Shown: positions 29,801 through 39,242 of the stretch, in pieces
Numbering within the stretch: the first letter of the stretch is position 1
Layout: the number at the start of each line of letters is the position of its first letter
DNA from: Tolumonas auensis DSM 9187
Lineage (GTDB): Bacteria; Pseudomonadota; Gammaproteobacteria; Enterobacterales; Aeromonadaceae
Length of the DNA: 64,000 nucleotides
Direction: 5' to 3'
NCBI RefSeq assembly: GCF_000023065.1
Contig: NC_012691.1
Coordinates: 2,710,501 to 2,774,500, forward strand
Notes under the pieces: model-generated
What the model saw: only the letters and a program-made list of their open reading frames with translations
Database searches by the model: none
What the model was told of the DNA's origin: nothing
Position numbers and translations under genes: made by a program

Positions 29801-30778
29801 TTAGCCTCCCTTGGACGTCAGTTTGACTGTTGGGTTGATCAAGCCATACAGCAGATCGACCAAGGTATTAGTGACCACGAACACCAGACCAACAAAGATA
29901 ACGTAGGCGGTGATCAGCGGCGTATCGACACGGGTAATGGCCTCCAGAAACAAGAAGCCTGTACCCGGCCATTGAAAGACGGTTTCAGTCAGAATGGTAT
30001 AAGCCACCATCGAGCCTATCTGCACTCCCCCCACAGTAATCAGCGGCAGCATGGTATTTTTCAGTGCATGGCGGAACCAGACCTTGTTCTTATCCAGCCC
30101 TTTCGCCCAGGCAAATTTCACATACTCTGAACTGAGTGCTTCCAGCATTTCAGCCCGCACCAGACGAATAAACAGCGGCAGCATAATGGAAGAAAGTGCA
30201 ATCGACGGCAGTAACAGATGTTTTAAACCATCAATGGTAAAGAGACCGGACTCCCAACCCAGCAGGTTTACGGTTTCACCCCGGCCATAAGACGGCAACC
30301 AGCCAAGTTCAATAGAAAATACATACATCAGCAAAATTGCAGTCAGAAACACCGGAACAGAAATACCGATGGTGCTGATCCCCATGATCAGTTTACTGCC
30401 AATACCCCGGGGCTTGATGGCGCAATAAACACCTGCCGGGATAGAGATCAGGATAATCCAGAACGTGGCCGCAAACACCAGCTCCAGTGTCGCAACCAGC
30501 TTGCCGAGGATAATATCTAACGCCGGTTTTTTAAAAATAAATGAGGTTCCCCAATCGCCATGCATGGCATTAGTCAGGAAACGGGAATACTTAATCATGA
30601 ACGGGTCATTCAGCCCTAACTGATTACGCAGTACTTCACGTTGCGCTTCGGACACACCTTGTCCGACCATTTCCCGCAACGGATCACCCAGATTATCCTG
30701 GATAGCAAACGCTACCAGACTAATCACAAACATCACGACAAGAGCTTGCGCCAGTCGGTTAAACAAAAAAGTCAGCAT
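29801..30778 (-). CDS. peptide/glutathione-type ABC transporter permease (DppB/GsiC-like)
   Basis: A 325-residue permease of the DppB group, with six predicted membrane segments and the coupling motif AWAKGLDKNKVWFRHALKN. The N-terminal segment LFNRLAQALVVMFVISLVAF is typical. Third gene of the operon; separated from the binding-protein gene by 68 bases that hold a stem-loop. Confidence 0.9.
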   Translation of the reverse strand: MLTFLFNRLAQALVVMFVISLVAFAIQDNLGDPLREMVGQGVSEAQREVLRNQLGLNDPFMIKYSRFLTNAMHGDWGTSFIFKKPALDIILGKLVATLELVFAATFWIILISIPAGVYCAIKPRGIGSKLIMGISTIGISVPVFLTAILLMYVFSIELGWLPSYGRGETVNLLGWESGLFTIDGLKHLLLPSIALSSIMLPLFIRLVRAEMLEALSSEYVKFAWAKGLDKNKVWFRHALKNTMLPLITVGGVQIGSMVAYTILTETVFQWPGTGFLFLEAITRVDTPLITAYVIFVGLVFVVTNTLVDLLYGLINPTVKLTSKGG

Positions 30779-30815
30779 GCACGAAGATCCTGCATTTATA
30801 TAAAAAAGGATTTGA

Positions 30816-30836
30816 GGCCGGCAAAGAACACCGGCC
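30816..30836 (-). other. intercistronic stem-loop after the binding-protein gene
   Basis: GGCCGG CAAAGAACA CCGGCC. T residues come about 9 bases later on the minus strand, so it is either a partial terminator or an mRNA-stabilising structure. Such loops commonly raise binding-protein expression over that of the permeases. Confidence 0.6.
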
Positions 30837-30846
30837 CCGCATCACA

Positions 30847-32403
30847 TTACTCTTTTACTTTCAGATCGCCGTAGTATGGGAAGTCCAGACCATTGACGAT
30901 AGGTTTGATATCCAGCTTGGTTTTTGCCGCCCAGGACAGGTTTTGCCATTCCAGAGGTAAGTAAGCCGCGTCCTTGATCAGCAGCTTTTCAATTTGCTGC
31001 AGCATGGCTGTACGTTTGGCAACGTCTACTTCGCCGTTTGATTCGGCAATCAGCTTATCAACTTCAGCATTGGAGTAACCGCCGCAGTTGTACTGACCTT
31101 TACCGGTTTTATCATTGCGGGTCTGCACCAGATATTCGAAGTAGTTTCCGGAATCCTGTGTATCTGACTGCCAGCCGATCAACTGCATACCAGCTGCACA
31201 CTTGTCATATTCCGGCCAGTATTGTGCTTTTGGCATGGTTTTCAGCGTGACTTTGATGTTGATCTTGGACAGCATGTTGGCCACCGCTTCCGCGATCTTG
31301 GCATCGTTGATATAGCGGTTGTTGGTCGCGATCATCGTGATCTCGAAACCTTTTTCCTGACCGGCCGCCTTCATCAGTTCTTTGGCTTTTTTCAGATCAT
31401 ACTGAGGAACCAGATCCGGTACATGACCGAGATAACCTTCAGGGCTCATCTGACCAGCCGGGGTCGCAAAACCCTTCATGATTTTATCAACGATACCTTT
31501 CTGGTTAACGGCCAGATTCACCGCTTCACGTACGCGTTGATCTTTGAATGCAGGCACCACATTCTGGTTCAGTTCAAACATCACAATACGGTTACTGGTT
31601 TCGGTCACCATCTGCAGATCAGAGTCTGACATCACGCGTTTCTGATCGTTCGGCGCAACCGGTGCGATCATGTCTACATCGCCAGACAGCAATGCAGCAA
31701 CACGGGTCGCATCTTCTTTAATCGGAACCACAATCAGCTTATTCACATTACCCGGTGATTTTTTATCCCAGTAATCCTTGTTTCGCTCCAGCGTCAGCTT
31801 CACGCCTTGCTCACGGGAAACCAGTTTGAACGGACCCGTACCGGAAACATGGTTAGCCGCATAGGTATTTGCTGCTTTCACGATTTCATCTTTGTCTTTA
31901 CCGTCTTCTGTCTTACCGGTATAGAACTTGGAATCCATGATGAACAGGTAAGTCGCGTTCTGCAGCACCAGCGGATACGGCACTTTAGCCACTAAATCGA
32001 CGGTGTAATCGTCCACTTTTTTCATGCCTTCGTAGACTTCAAACAGACCTTTATAGTCTTCGGACTTCATAATGCGGTTATAAGTCCACACCACGTCATC
32101 CGCAGTAAAAGCATTACCGGAGTGGAATTTCACATCTTTACGCAGATGGAAACGCACGGTTTTCGCATCCACCTGTTCCCATGATTCAGCCAGACGGCCT
32201 TCAAATTTCATGTCCTTGGTGAAACGTACCAGTGGATCAAAGGACATATGGGCGTATTGCAGAATACCGCCTGACAGTTGCTCGTAGATATCCAGCGACT
32301 CCGGATCAGCATCTAATGCAACTTTGACATCCGCAGCATACAACGGCATAGAGATACCGGCAGCCAGTAACAAAGCGGTAATTTTGCTCATTCCTGTTTT
32401 CAT
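30847..32403 (-). CDS. ABC transporter periplasmic substrate-binding protein (SBP_bac_5 family)
   Basis: A 518-residue periplasmic oligopeptide/dipeptide-type binding protein. The signal peptide is about residues 1-23 (ending LYA-AD) without a lipobox, so it is soluble. The family region RFHLRKDVKFHSGNAFTADD and a late ALLSGDVDMI are typical. It captures peptides, glutathione or similar ligands for the permease pair; specificity is unknown. Confidence 0.9.
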   Translation of the reverse strand: MKTGMSKITALLLAAGISMPLYAADVKVALDADPESLDIYEQLSGGILQYAHMSFDPLVRFTKDMKFEGRLAESWEQVDAKTVRFHLRKDVKFHSGNAFTADDVVWTYNRIMKSEDYKGLFEVYEGMKKVDDYTVDLVAKVPYPLVLQNATYLFIMDSKFYTGKTEDGKDKDEIVKAANTYAANHVSGTGPFKLVSREQGVKLTLERNKDYWDKKSPGNVNKLIVVPIKEDATRVAALLSGDVDMIAPVAPNDQKRVMSDSDLQMVTETSNRIVMFELNQNVVPAFKDQRVREAVNLAVNQKGIVDKIMKGFATPAGQMSPEGYLGHVPDLVPQYDLKKAKELMKAAGQEKGFEITMIATNNRYINDAKIAEAVANMLSKINIKVTLKTMPKAQYWPEYDKCAAGMQLIGWQSDTQDSGNYFEYLVQTRNDKTGKGQYNCGGYSNAEVDKLIAESNGEVDVAKRTAMLQQIEKLLIKDAAYLPLEWQNLSWAAKTKLDIKPIVNGLDFPYYGDLKVKE

Positions 32404-32421
32404 CTAAAGCTCCCTATTCGA

Positions 32422-34173
32422 TTAATTTGAAGACTGATTCACGGTTGCCGTCTCTTCCGCGATCTGCAAACCAGCGCGGCTCATACCTTTAAATTCCGGC
32501 ATCAGTGAAATCAGCTTACGGCTGTACTCATGCTGTGGTGACAGGAACAGATCTTCCGTTTTCGCCACTTCCAGCAAAGTTCCTTTTTGCATCACACCAA
32601 TCCGGTCACACATCTGACGGATCACCGGCAGATCGTGACTGATGAACAGCATGGTGAGTTTGAGCTCCTGCTGCAGATCTTTCAGCAGGTTAAGGATCTG
32701 TGCCTGCACCGACACATCCAGCGCGGATGTCGGCTCATCACAGATCAGCAAACGAGGGCGCGTCGCCAGCGCACGGGCAATCGAAATACGCTGCCGCTGA
32801 CCACCGGAGAATTCATGCGGATATTTCAAGCCAGCCTGACGGCCCAGCCCGACATGATCCAGCAGGTCACCCACAATATCCTGGATCTGGCGTTCATTTT
32901 CCGCCAGATGATGGAAGCGGATCGGCTCGGCAATGATATCGGCGACCTTCATGCGCGGATTCAGCGAAGAGTATGGATTCTGAAATACCATCTGCATCTG
33001 ACGACGGAACGGACGACGCTCTTTTTCTGATTTCAGTGCAGTCAGATCGATCCCTTCAAAAATGATCTGACCTTCATTTGGCGGATACAGACCGGTGATC
33101 ACCCGGGCAATCGTCGATTTACCGGAGCCGGACTCCCCGACCAGACCAAAGGTTTCACCTTCGTTGATTTCAAAGCTGACGTGATTGTTCGCCTGAACAT
33201 ATTCACGGCGTGACGGGAACATGGAATCTTTCGTTGTAAAACGCAGGCTGACATCTTTGACCTGCAACAAGGCGCCCTGATATTCCCGCTGTTCCTGCTG
33301 TTGTCCCAGCCAGTGATTCTTCAGATCAATTGAAGCTGGTTGCTCAGCGGCTTCAATATAGGAAACCAGCGGAAAACGCACCAGTTTCACATCCGAACGC
33401 GGTACCGCAGAAATCAGACTCTGGGTATAAGGATGTTTCGGTGCACCCAGCACTTGCGCTGTAGTACCGATCTCAACCAGATCCCCCCGATACATCACTG
33501 CAACACGATCAGTGATATTAGATACCACCCCCATGTCATGGGTGACCAGCATGCAGCCAACCTGACGTTCCTTACACAGTTTTTTAATCAGCTGCAGGAT
33601 TTGATCCTGAATCGAAACATCCAGCGCCGTGGTTGGTTCATCGGCAATGATCAGATCTGGATCGCAGCAGAGTGCAATGGCAATCACCACGCGCTGACGC
33701 ATACCGCCGGAAAACTGATGCGGATACTGTTTGATGCGTAATTCAGGTTGCGGAATACCAACCGCTTCCATCAATTCCAGCGCTTTTTCATACGCTTCAT
33801 CCGGTTTCAGTTCGGTATTCGCCAGCATGGTTTCAACCAGCTGTTGTTCTACTGTGAACAGCGGGTTCAGCGATGTCATCGGATCCTGAAAGATAAAGCC
33901 GATTTTGGCACCCCGGATCTCACGGATCGCATCCGGCGACAGACCCGAAATTTTTTCACCATTCAGAAAGACATCACCGCGGGCAATGCGGCCCGGAGGG
34001 CTTAACAAATCAATGATGGCATTACCGATAGTCGACTTCCCTGCACCAGACTCACCGACCACCCCGAGAATCTCGCCCTTTTCAATCGAGAATGACAGAT
34101 CTTTCACTGCCGCCATCACGCCATAACGTGAGGGATATTCAATTCTTAAATTTCTGACTTCCAGCAGGGACAT
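32422..34173 (-). CDS. ABC transporter ATP-binding protein, two fused ATPase domains
   Basis: A 583-residue protein with two complete ABC domains, like GsiA or YejF. Domain 1: Walker A GESGAGKST (about 39), signature FSGGMRQR, Walker B LIIADEP. Domain 2: GESGSGKST, FSGGQRQR, LLICDEP. Each carries the oligopeptide-type C-terminal extension (PKHPYTQSL, PQHEYSRKL). First gene of the four-gene operon, 18 bases before the binding-protein gene. Confidence 0.92.
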   Translation of the reverse strand: MSLLEVRNLRIEYPSRYGVMAAVKDLSFSIEKGEILGVVGESGAGKSTIGNAIIDLLSPPGRIARGDVFLNGEKISGLSPDAIREIRGAKIGFIFQDPMTSLNPLFTVEQQLVETMLANTELKPDEAYEKALELMEAVGIPQPELRIKQYPHQFSGGMRQRVVIAIALCCDPDLIIADEPTTALDVSIQDQILQLIKKLCKERQVGCMLVTHDMGVVSNITDRVAVMYRGDLVEIGTTAQVLGAPKHPYTQSLISAVPRSDVKLVRFPLVSYIEAAEQPASIDLKNHWLGQQQEQREYQGALLQVKDVSLRFTTKDSMFPSRREYVQANNHVSFEINEGETFGLVGESGSGKSTIARVITGLYPPNEGQIIFEGIDLTALKSEKERRPFRRQMQMVFQNPYSSLNPRMKVADIIAEPIRFHHLAENERQIQDIVGDLLDHVGLGRQAGLKYPHEFSGGQRQRISIARALATRPRLLICDEPTSALDVSVQAQILNLLKDLQQELKLTMLFISHDLPVIRQMCDRIGVMQKGTLLEVAKTEDLFLSPQHEYSRKLISLMPEFKGMSRAGLQIAEETATVNQSSN

Positions 34174-34540
34174 CCGTCAACCTCTAGTCTAGTAACGAAA
34201 AACACTGTATTTGATAACCAGAAGAGCACACTTCGGGCCAAGATAAGCGATCTATCTTATAAGGAAGATAAATTCAGAGAAACAACAAAAAACAGGATTA
34301 GATGCCAGAAGACTGGCTATCTCACAAAATTAAATAAAAAAGGCAAGAAATTGCGCATATTAAGAAATAACAAACACAAAATAGCGATTTGAGTCCGAAA
34401 TTTGGAAAGGATAAGATTGAATCCACATCGATTTTTCTGATGGTTTGCAACTAAAAAACGCATTTTTGTAACAATTTAATAAAAACAAAATTGATTAAAA
34501 TAACCTATTTTGTGCAAAGGAAACTTGATAGTGCATAAAT
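34174..34540 (-). promoter_or_regulatory. A+T-rich region upstream of the ABC operon
   Basis: About 370 bases with no credible gene. It must contain the ABC-operon promoter. Nested repeats AAGATAAGCGATCTATCTTAT (34240-34260) and a further AGATAA near 34266 could be an operator, about 70-100 bases upstream of the ATPase start. The remainder is A+T-rich without recognised sites. Confidence 0.4.
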
Positions 34541-34569
34541 AAAAAGGACAGCCAAATGCTGTCCTTTTT
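34541..34569 (-). terminator. terminator of the minor pilin operon
   Basis: AAAAAGGACAGC CAAAT GCTGTCCTTTTT, a perfect 12-bp stem with A and T runs on the two sides, 13 bases after the last pilin gene. Confidence 0.9.
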
Positions 34570-34581
34570 CTGACTAAAATC

Positions 34582-36696
34582 CTAATTTGAAGATACACAT
34601 CCTTGAGAGTCGAATTGTATTCCTGGTAGTGAATTAAGAATTGTTTGATAAACAGTGATACAACCTACATCTACTGCTGACCCAGCGTTTTCCGGAATAA
34701 CTACTGTTTTTGGATTTGATGGATTAATTGAATAACCATCTGCTATACCAGTCACACTAATGTCTAATGTAGCACCTTGGGTTGTTGTACAAGTAAAAGG
34801 AATATAAGCTGGAGATGCATTTATGTTTATATCTGATTTAGTACAACTTAAATTCAATAAATCAAAAGTCTTATTATTACCGTTAGTAAGGCATGCAGTA
34901 GCACTATAGTTTGTAACTTTATCCTTTCCTGTTCCCGTAGTTATGCTTGTTTGATCCAAACAATAAAGTCTACCACTCGCAATAACAGTTTCCGGAGCAA
35001 GCGTTCCGTCTACAGACAGAGTTAGCGTATCAGTAACTGCCTTTGAATTATCATAGGCTGACACAGGCATTTCCGCAGATTTATTATTTATCTGGTAAGC
35101 AGCCACGGAAGAATTACCTTGAAAAGCTGTTACTTTAATTACAGTTGCACCAGAGGATATAGGCGCTGTATATCCTCGTGAATATACGCCATAATAACTC
35201 TTATTGAGATCAAGGGTTTGAATAGGTTCACTAGCAACAGTTGCAACTGCAGTATTAGATGATGACCATTGAGATATTAATGTCATATTAATATCAAAAA
35301 ATGGCACTTTTTGCAAATAAGTGGAACCTGCTGTATCTGTATCAAGTAAATCAACCCAGTCATCTGGCATAATGTCTACAAATATGCCTCTCGCTATAAT
35401 TTGCCGATCTGGATTTGTAGCAGCAGTCAGATCAAAATTAATACTTGTGCTAGTATCGCCGCCTATTGAATAATTAGTCGTCAACCATTGTGAAAAACTT
35501 TGAATTGAAGTCGCTGTACTATCTGAAATTAAACTAGGATTATGCTCAGGCCAACTATCTTTCTTTTGTAGTTCTACATATGACTTGACAACATATTTAA
35601 TATAATTTTGGTAACTAGTCAAGTTTGCTGGTTTCTTTAAAAAATCAGCATCCATTACTACCAACTTAACTAAATTCCAGTCTGGCATTGGTTTATACAT
35701 ACCATCTATACGTAATAAACGGCATGAATCAATATAACTACCGTTTGTTACCATACTTAATGAGGAATCATATTTTGAAGAAGGATAATTTAATCGATTA
35801 TAATAATCTTTAAATTCACCACCTAAAACATTATCAAAATGATTTTCACAGCAAACACTACATAATGTTGCATTCTTATTACCTGATGGAGAACCCCATG
35901 ATTTCGATTTCAAGTCAGGCGTAGTTGGAGCACTCCAATACAATAATCCATTAATTGTTATTAATGTTGCAGGTAAAGCAGTACTTTTATAACCAGACTC
36001 AAATGTGCAATCGCATGCTACTGTACTGTAATCAGATAAATTTTGAGTATTCAAATTTGTATTATAGGTTACTGTAGAAAACTTAACTTCCACTCCACCA
36101 CCATTTGATGATACATCAGGTAACGGTTTAGTTGTTTCCTGCATATATGCCCCACCTAGACTGACTGCAACAACCCCACTATCAGAATTTGAAACCGGTG
36201 TATATTTAACAACTGGTTTATAGTTACCTGCTTTACTACTGTTTGTTAATCGATCTGCACTAATACGTGTTGTCTGAACAACACTACCAGTCAATTTGAC
36301 ATTATTGGGACCATTACCATCATTCCAGCTTACAGTGACTGTCACATCATTACTGCCAGCACGGGGTGTAACACTCCAACTCAAATTATAAACGAAAGGA
36401 TCCACATTCGCATTACTGGATGAAATAGCACCTGAAGCGATTGTACCACCAGTATTATTGCCAATAATATCATAGGAAGGCACACCAGAACTAACAGTCA
36501 GACTCCCAAAAGTTCTAAGATCATCTAATTTTGATTCAGCAATTTGTAGTGCTGTTAATCGTGCACTGGAAGCAATTTCATTACGAATATATTTATTTTG
36601 TAGTTGATAGAGAGCAACAACACTGACAGTGACAATAACAAAGGCTATTAACACTTCGAGCAAAGCTACACCTTGCTGTTTTTTAAAATACATCAT
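34582..36696 (-). CDS. very large PilV-like minor pilin/tip protein
   Basis: A 704-residue protein with a type III (prepilin) leader: KKQQG before VALLEVLIAFVIV, with Glu at +5. It is therefore processed by PilD and its hydrophobic helix packs into the pilus. Ordinary PilV proteins have 130-200 residues; here about 500 extra residues follow, rich in Thr, Ser and Asn, with a CSVCCENH cluster (C279, C282, C283, H286) and other Cys pairs. It closes the minor pilin operon, 13 bases after the PilX-like gene, where pilY1 often stands. Base composition is clearly more A+T-rich than its neighbours. Start at ATG 36696 follows AAGGAGG. A tip adhesin is a reasonable guess. Confidence 0.8.
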   Translation of the reverse strand: MMYFKKQQGVALLEVLIAFVIVTVSVVALYQLQNKYIRNEIASSARLTALQIAESKLDDLRTFGSLTVSSGVPSYDIIGNNTGGTIASGAISSSNANVDPFVYNLSWSVTPRAGSNDVTVTVSWNDGNGPNNVKLTGSVVQTTRISADRLTNSSKAGNYKPVVKYTPVSNSDSGVVAVSLGGAYMQETTKPLPDVSSNGGGVEVKFSTVTYNTNLNTQNLSDYSTVACDCTFESGYKSTALPATLITINGLLYWSAPTTPDLKSKSWGSPSGNKNATLCSVCCENHFDNVLGGEFKDYYNRLNYPSSKYDSSLSMVTNGSYIDSCRLLRIDGMYKPMPDWNLVKLVVMDADFLKKPANLTSYQNYIKYVVKSYVELQKKDSWPEHNPSLISDSTATSIQSFSQWLTTNYSIGGDTSTSINFDLTAATNPDRQIIARGIFVDIMPDDWVDLLDTDTAGSTYLQKVPFFDINMTLISQWSSSNTAVATVASEPIQTLDLNKSYYGVYSRGYTAPISSGATVIKVTAFQGNSSVAAYQINNKSAEMPVSAYDNSKAVTDTLTLSVDGTLAPETVIASGRLYCLDQTSITTGTGKDKVTNYSATACLTNGNNKTFDLLNLSCTKSDININASPAYIPFTCTTTQGATLDISVTGIADGYSINPSNPKTVVIPENAGSAVDVGCITVYQTILNSLPGIQFDSQGCVSSN

Positions 36697-36709
36697 TTGA
36701 GCCTCCTTA

Positions 36710-37906
36710 TTACCAATCATGCCAACTGCCAGGAACAATAGCAGTAATAGGTTGAGAAAGATTATTCATATTTGTTACTACTGCTGGATCATAAACAATG
36801 TTGAAATTACCAGCACCATTAAACTGGGTTTGATAATTTGACACGAAAATACCATGTAATACAGGAGTGCCGACCAATTTGACGCTATATGTAGCAGTTG
36901 CATCTTCCGAGTAAGCAAAAATAAGTCCCCACACCTCAGTGTTGGAATTAAAAGATAAATCACCATCCCAAATAACCAATTGAACTGGATGAGACAGCGA
37001 GCCAATTACTCCTGCCTGTTTTAAATCACAACCACCTTTGATGATATATCGTCCTGATGCATTTTGTGCTGCAGAAATTAATTTGTTACATACAGTCTCA
37101 GAATCAGATATAACTCCATCACCGATTCTATTCTTATAGTCACCAGGATACATTATTTTAGTATCATTAATTAATTCCGCCATATTTTGAACCCCAGAAA
37201 AAACATAGGCCAACAAATTAGGTGGGAAATTGGAATCTTTCTTGACTACATCTGTTCCTATTTTTGTTTTATCAGTATACGCATAAGTCGTACAATCTTT
37301 GTTCGCATTGGTATACTCTTGTAAACCACAGGAAACAAAAGAACCACCTACATCAGCCAAAGTTATATCAACCTTTGACCAGACAGACAATGGTACACCA
37401 GGACCGCCACCATTAGGATTAGCAACGACCGTGAGATTTCCCCCTATTGCAGACCCTGCAGCGACGGTGATTGGTGCAGCGGGAGTTCCGGAAATTGAAG
37501 GAATTGCTACAAATGCTTCTCTTAATGTTACCTGTGACTCTGCATTTGCAGTGCTGGCAGAATAACCAGATGAGCCGATAGACTGCACAGGAATAACAGG
37601 AATAGTTCTACTTCCGAGAGGAATATTAATTTGTGTACCAAATGTAACTTGGTAATAAGGCGAGGTTGCTGATGCCGAAGATATAGCACTTCGATTATCA
37701 ATATTACCCATTAATTGAGCAGCGGCCAAATCTAGTCCATATTGTGCCGCATTTTTTGCTTCATGATAACGCATTGTATTTGATGCTGTGCGTTGTTCGC
37801 CCATCAACATTTTTCCAGTCATCAACGTCAGGGCGGTAATCAACAAAACAATAATTAGCACAACAGTTAAGGTTATAAAACCTGATGCCTTGTTAAAATT
37901 GGTCAT
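36710..37906 (-). CDS. PilX-like minor pilin assembly protein
   Basis: A 398-residue protein starting NFNKASG then FITLTVVLIIVLLITALTL, a prepilin-like leader and helix in which residue +5 is Thr, not Glu, as in PilX/GspK-type minor pilins. The next segment GEQRTASNTMRYHEAKNAAQYGLD is a PilX hallmark. The C-terminal part is larger than in classical PilX (about 170-200 residues). Starts 14 bases inside the end of the PilW-like gene. Confidence 0.8.
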   Translation of the reverse strand: MTNFNKASGFITLTVVLIIVLLITALTLMTGKMLMGEQRTASNTMRYHEAKNAAQYGLDLAAAQLMGNIDNRSAISSASATSPYYQVTFGTQINIPLGSRTIPVIPVQSIGSSGYSASTANAESQVTLREAFVAIPSISGTPAAPITVAAGSAIGGNLTVVANPNGGGPGVPLSVWSKVDITLADVGGSFVSCGLQEYTNANKDCTTYAYTDKTKIGTDVVKKDSNFPPNLLAYVFSGVQNMAELINDTKIMYPGDYKNRIGDGVISDSETVCNKLISAAQNASGRYIIKGGCDLKQAGVIGSLSHPVQLVIWDGDLSFNSNTEVWGLIFAYSEDATATYSVKLVGTPVLHGIFVSNYQTQFNGAGNFNIVYDPAVVTNMNNLSQPITAIVPGSWHDW

Positions 37907-38627
37907 TTTGCAACCTCACTCTACGATCAAGCCTCAGCTGAATGTCATTGTTTGTGCTACTTCTGCCTGCAATTCGTATCCGGACAAAACGCTGCCCCGT
38001 GGTATTGTAAGCACCGCTTGTAGCGAATGCACCACTCACAGGATCTAGGGTAAACGTTAAGCCAGTAATATCCAGATGACCATCTCCACCAGCTAATACC
38101 TGCCATGTATTATCTACAGTGCACGATTGAGAACCTGCTGTGTTAAATTCCTGATATACAACTGAGCTGGCACCAGAAACATAACTGTAGGCAATGATTT
38201 CCGGAGGGTTCGCACCGCCAGTAATAGAGCCATCATCATTTGCATCATAACGTAACAAAACGCAGTTATTCTGTAAGTCTAGTGCTGAACCATCTGACGC
38301 ATAAGCAGAAAACATAGCAGTATGAACCGCACTGGAAACAGCACTACTGGTTGGATTCCCTGCACTATCTCTTTCCAACGCAGCTTCAGCTCCACTGGCA
38401 TACCCGGTTCGCTGTATATCCCGGGCAATGATGTCCAGAGCAGACTGCATATCCATATTCAGACGAGACAGCTGCACTGTGGTCGAATTAGCACGAATGA
38501 TGCTGACATACATGGTTGCCATAATAGCGGCTACAAATAAGCCGATTACCATGGCAACCATTAGTTCAATCAATGAGAAACCTTTCGATTTCTGTATTGT
38601 TCCGCTTCTTTTTAAGAAGATGGGCAT
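37893..38627 (-). CDS. PilW-like minor pilin
   Basis: A 244-residue prepilin-type protein: leader ending SKG before FSLIELMVAMVIG (Glu +5), followed by LNMDMQSALDIIARDIQRTGY, a PilW hallmark. Overlaps the FimT/GspH-like gene by 16 bases and the PilX-like gene by 14, indicating tight translational coupling. Part of the complex that primes type IV pilus assembly. Confidence 0.85.
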   Translation of the reverse strand: MPIFLKRSGTIQKSKGFSLIELMVAMVIGLFVAAIMATMYVSIIRANSTTVQLSRLNMDMQSALDIIARDIQRTGYASGAEAALERDSAGNPTSSAVSSAVHTAMFSAYASDGSALDLQNNCVLLRYDANDDGSITGGANPPEIIAYSYVSGASSVVYQEFNTAGSQSCTVDNTWQVLAGGDGHLDITGLTFTLDPVSGAFATSGAYNTTGQRFVRIRIAGRSSTNNDIQLRLDRRVRLQNDQF

Positions 38628-39181
38628 TTATCCACTCCCGTTAAACCGGCTTTACCAACAGGTGTACACATGAAAACGCGTCCCAGAGGCGTTGTTCTCA
38701 CTTCTATTTCTTTACCAGTCTGACCATAAGAAAATATGATCCGGTTGCTATTCATTACCGCTCTTTGAGACTGAATCGTAACGCTGGAGGTATTGCTGGC
38801 CATGCTAACATTAGGATAGCCACTCCAAATGACACCACGCAATATACCATCACCATGGATATCACAATCACTATCTCCGCAATCGTCACAATCTGGATTA
38901 TCAGAAACCTGATAACACCAGTTGTTACCTGTTTGGAATAAATGAACGACAACATCATCTGTATTGCGCTTAATCGCTTCGCTACGGGCAAATTGAATAT
39001 CTGAATAGAGCGCTTGGGCAGCTCCCTGCAAGGTGTTATCTTCCTTAAATTGCATATAGCTCGGTACACCAATACCCAAAAGAATCGTCATTACCAATAT
39101 GGTGATGATCAACTCTATCAGGGTAAAACCGGAAATTCGCGATCTCACGTGCTCTCTCCTTGGCATTAAGGCCTTTTTCAA
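38612..39181 (-). CDS. FimT/FimU-like (GspH-type) minor pilin
   Basis: A 189-residue prepilin: leader ending RISG before FTLIELIITILVMTILLG (Glu +5), then the GspH-type stretch ALYSDIQFARSEAIKRN. It has an unusual acidic Cys-rich loop at about residues 97-108 (CDDCGDSDCD) that may be disulfide-bonded or bind metal. First gene of the minor pilin operon, divergent from pilE. Confidence 0.85.
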   Translation of the reverse strand: MKKALMPRREHVRSRISGFTLIELIITILVMTILLGIGVPSYMQFKEDNTLQGAAQALYSDIQFARSEAIKRNTDDVVVHLFQTGNNWCYQVSDNPDCDDCGDSDCDIHGDGILRGVIWSGYPNVSMASNTSSVTIQSQRAVMNSNRIIFSYGQTGKEIEVRTTPLGRVFMCTPVGKAGLTGVDKCPSS

Positions 39182-39242
39182 CCAGAATAAAACAAGACCA
39201 TTCTTATAAGTTTAAATCGAACTCTGAAAGAGGTAGGTAAAT

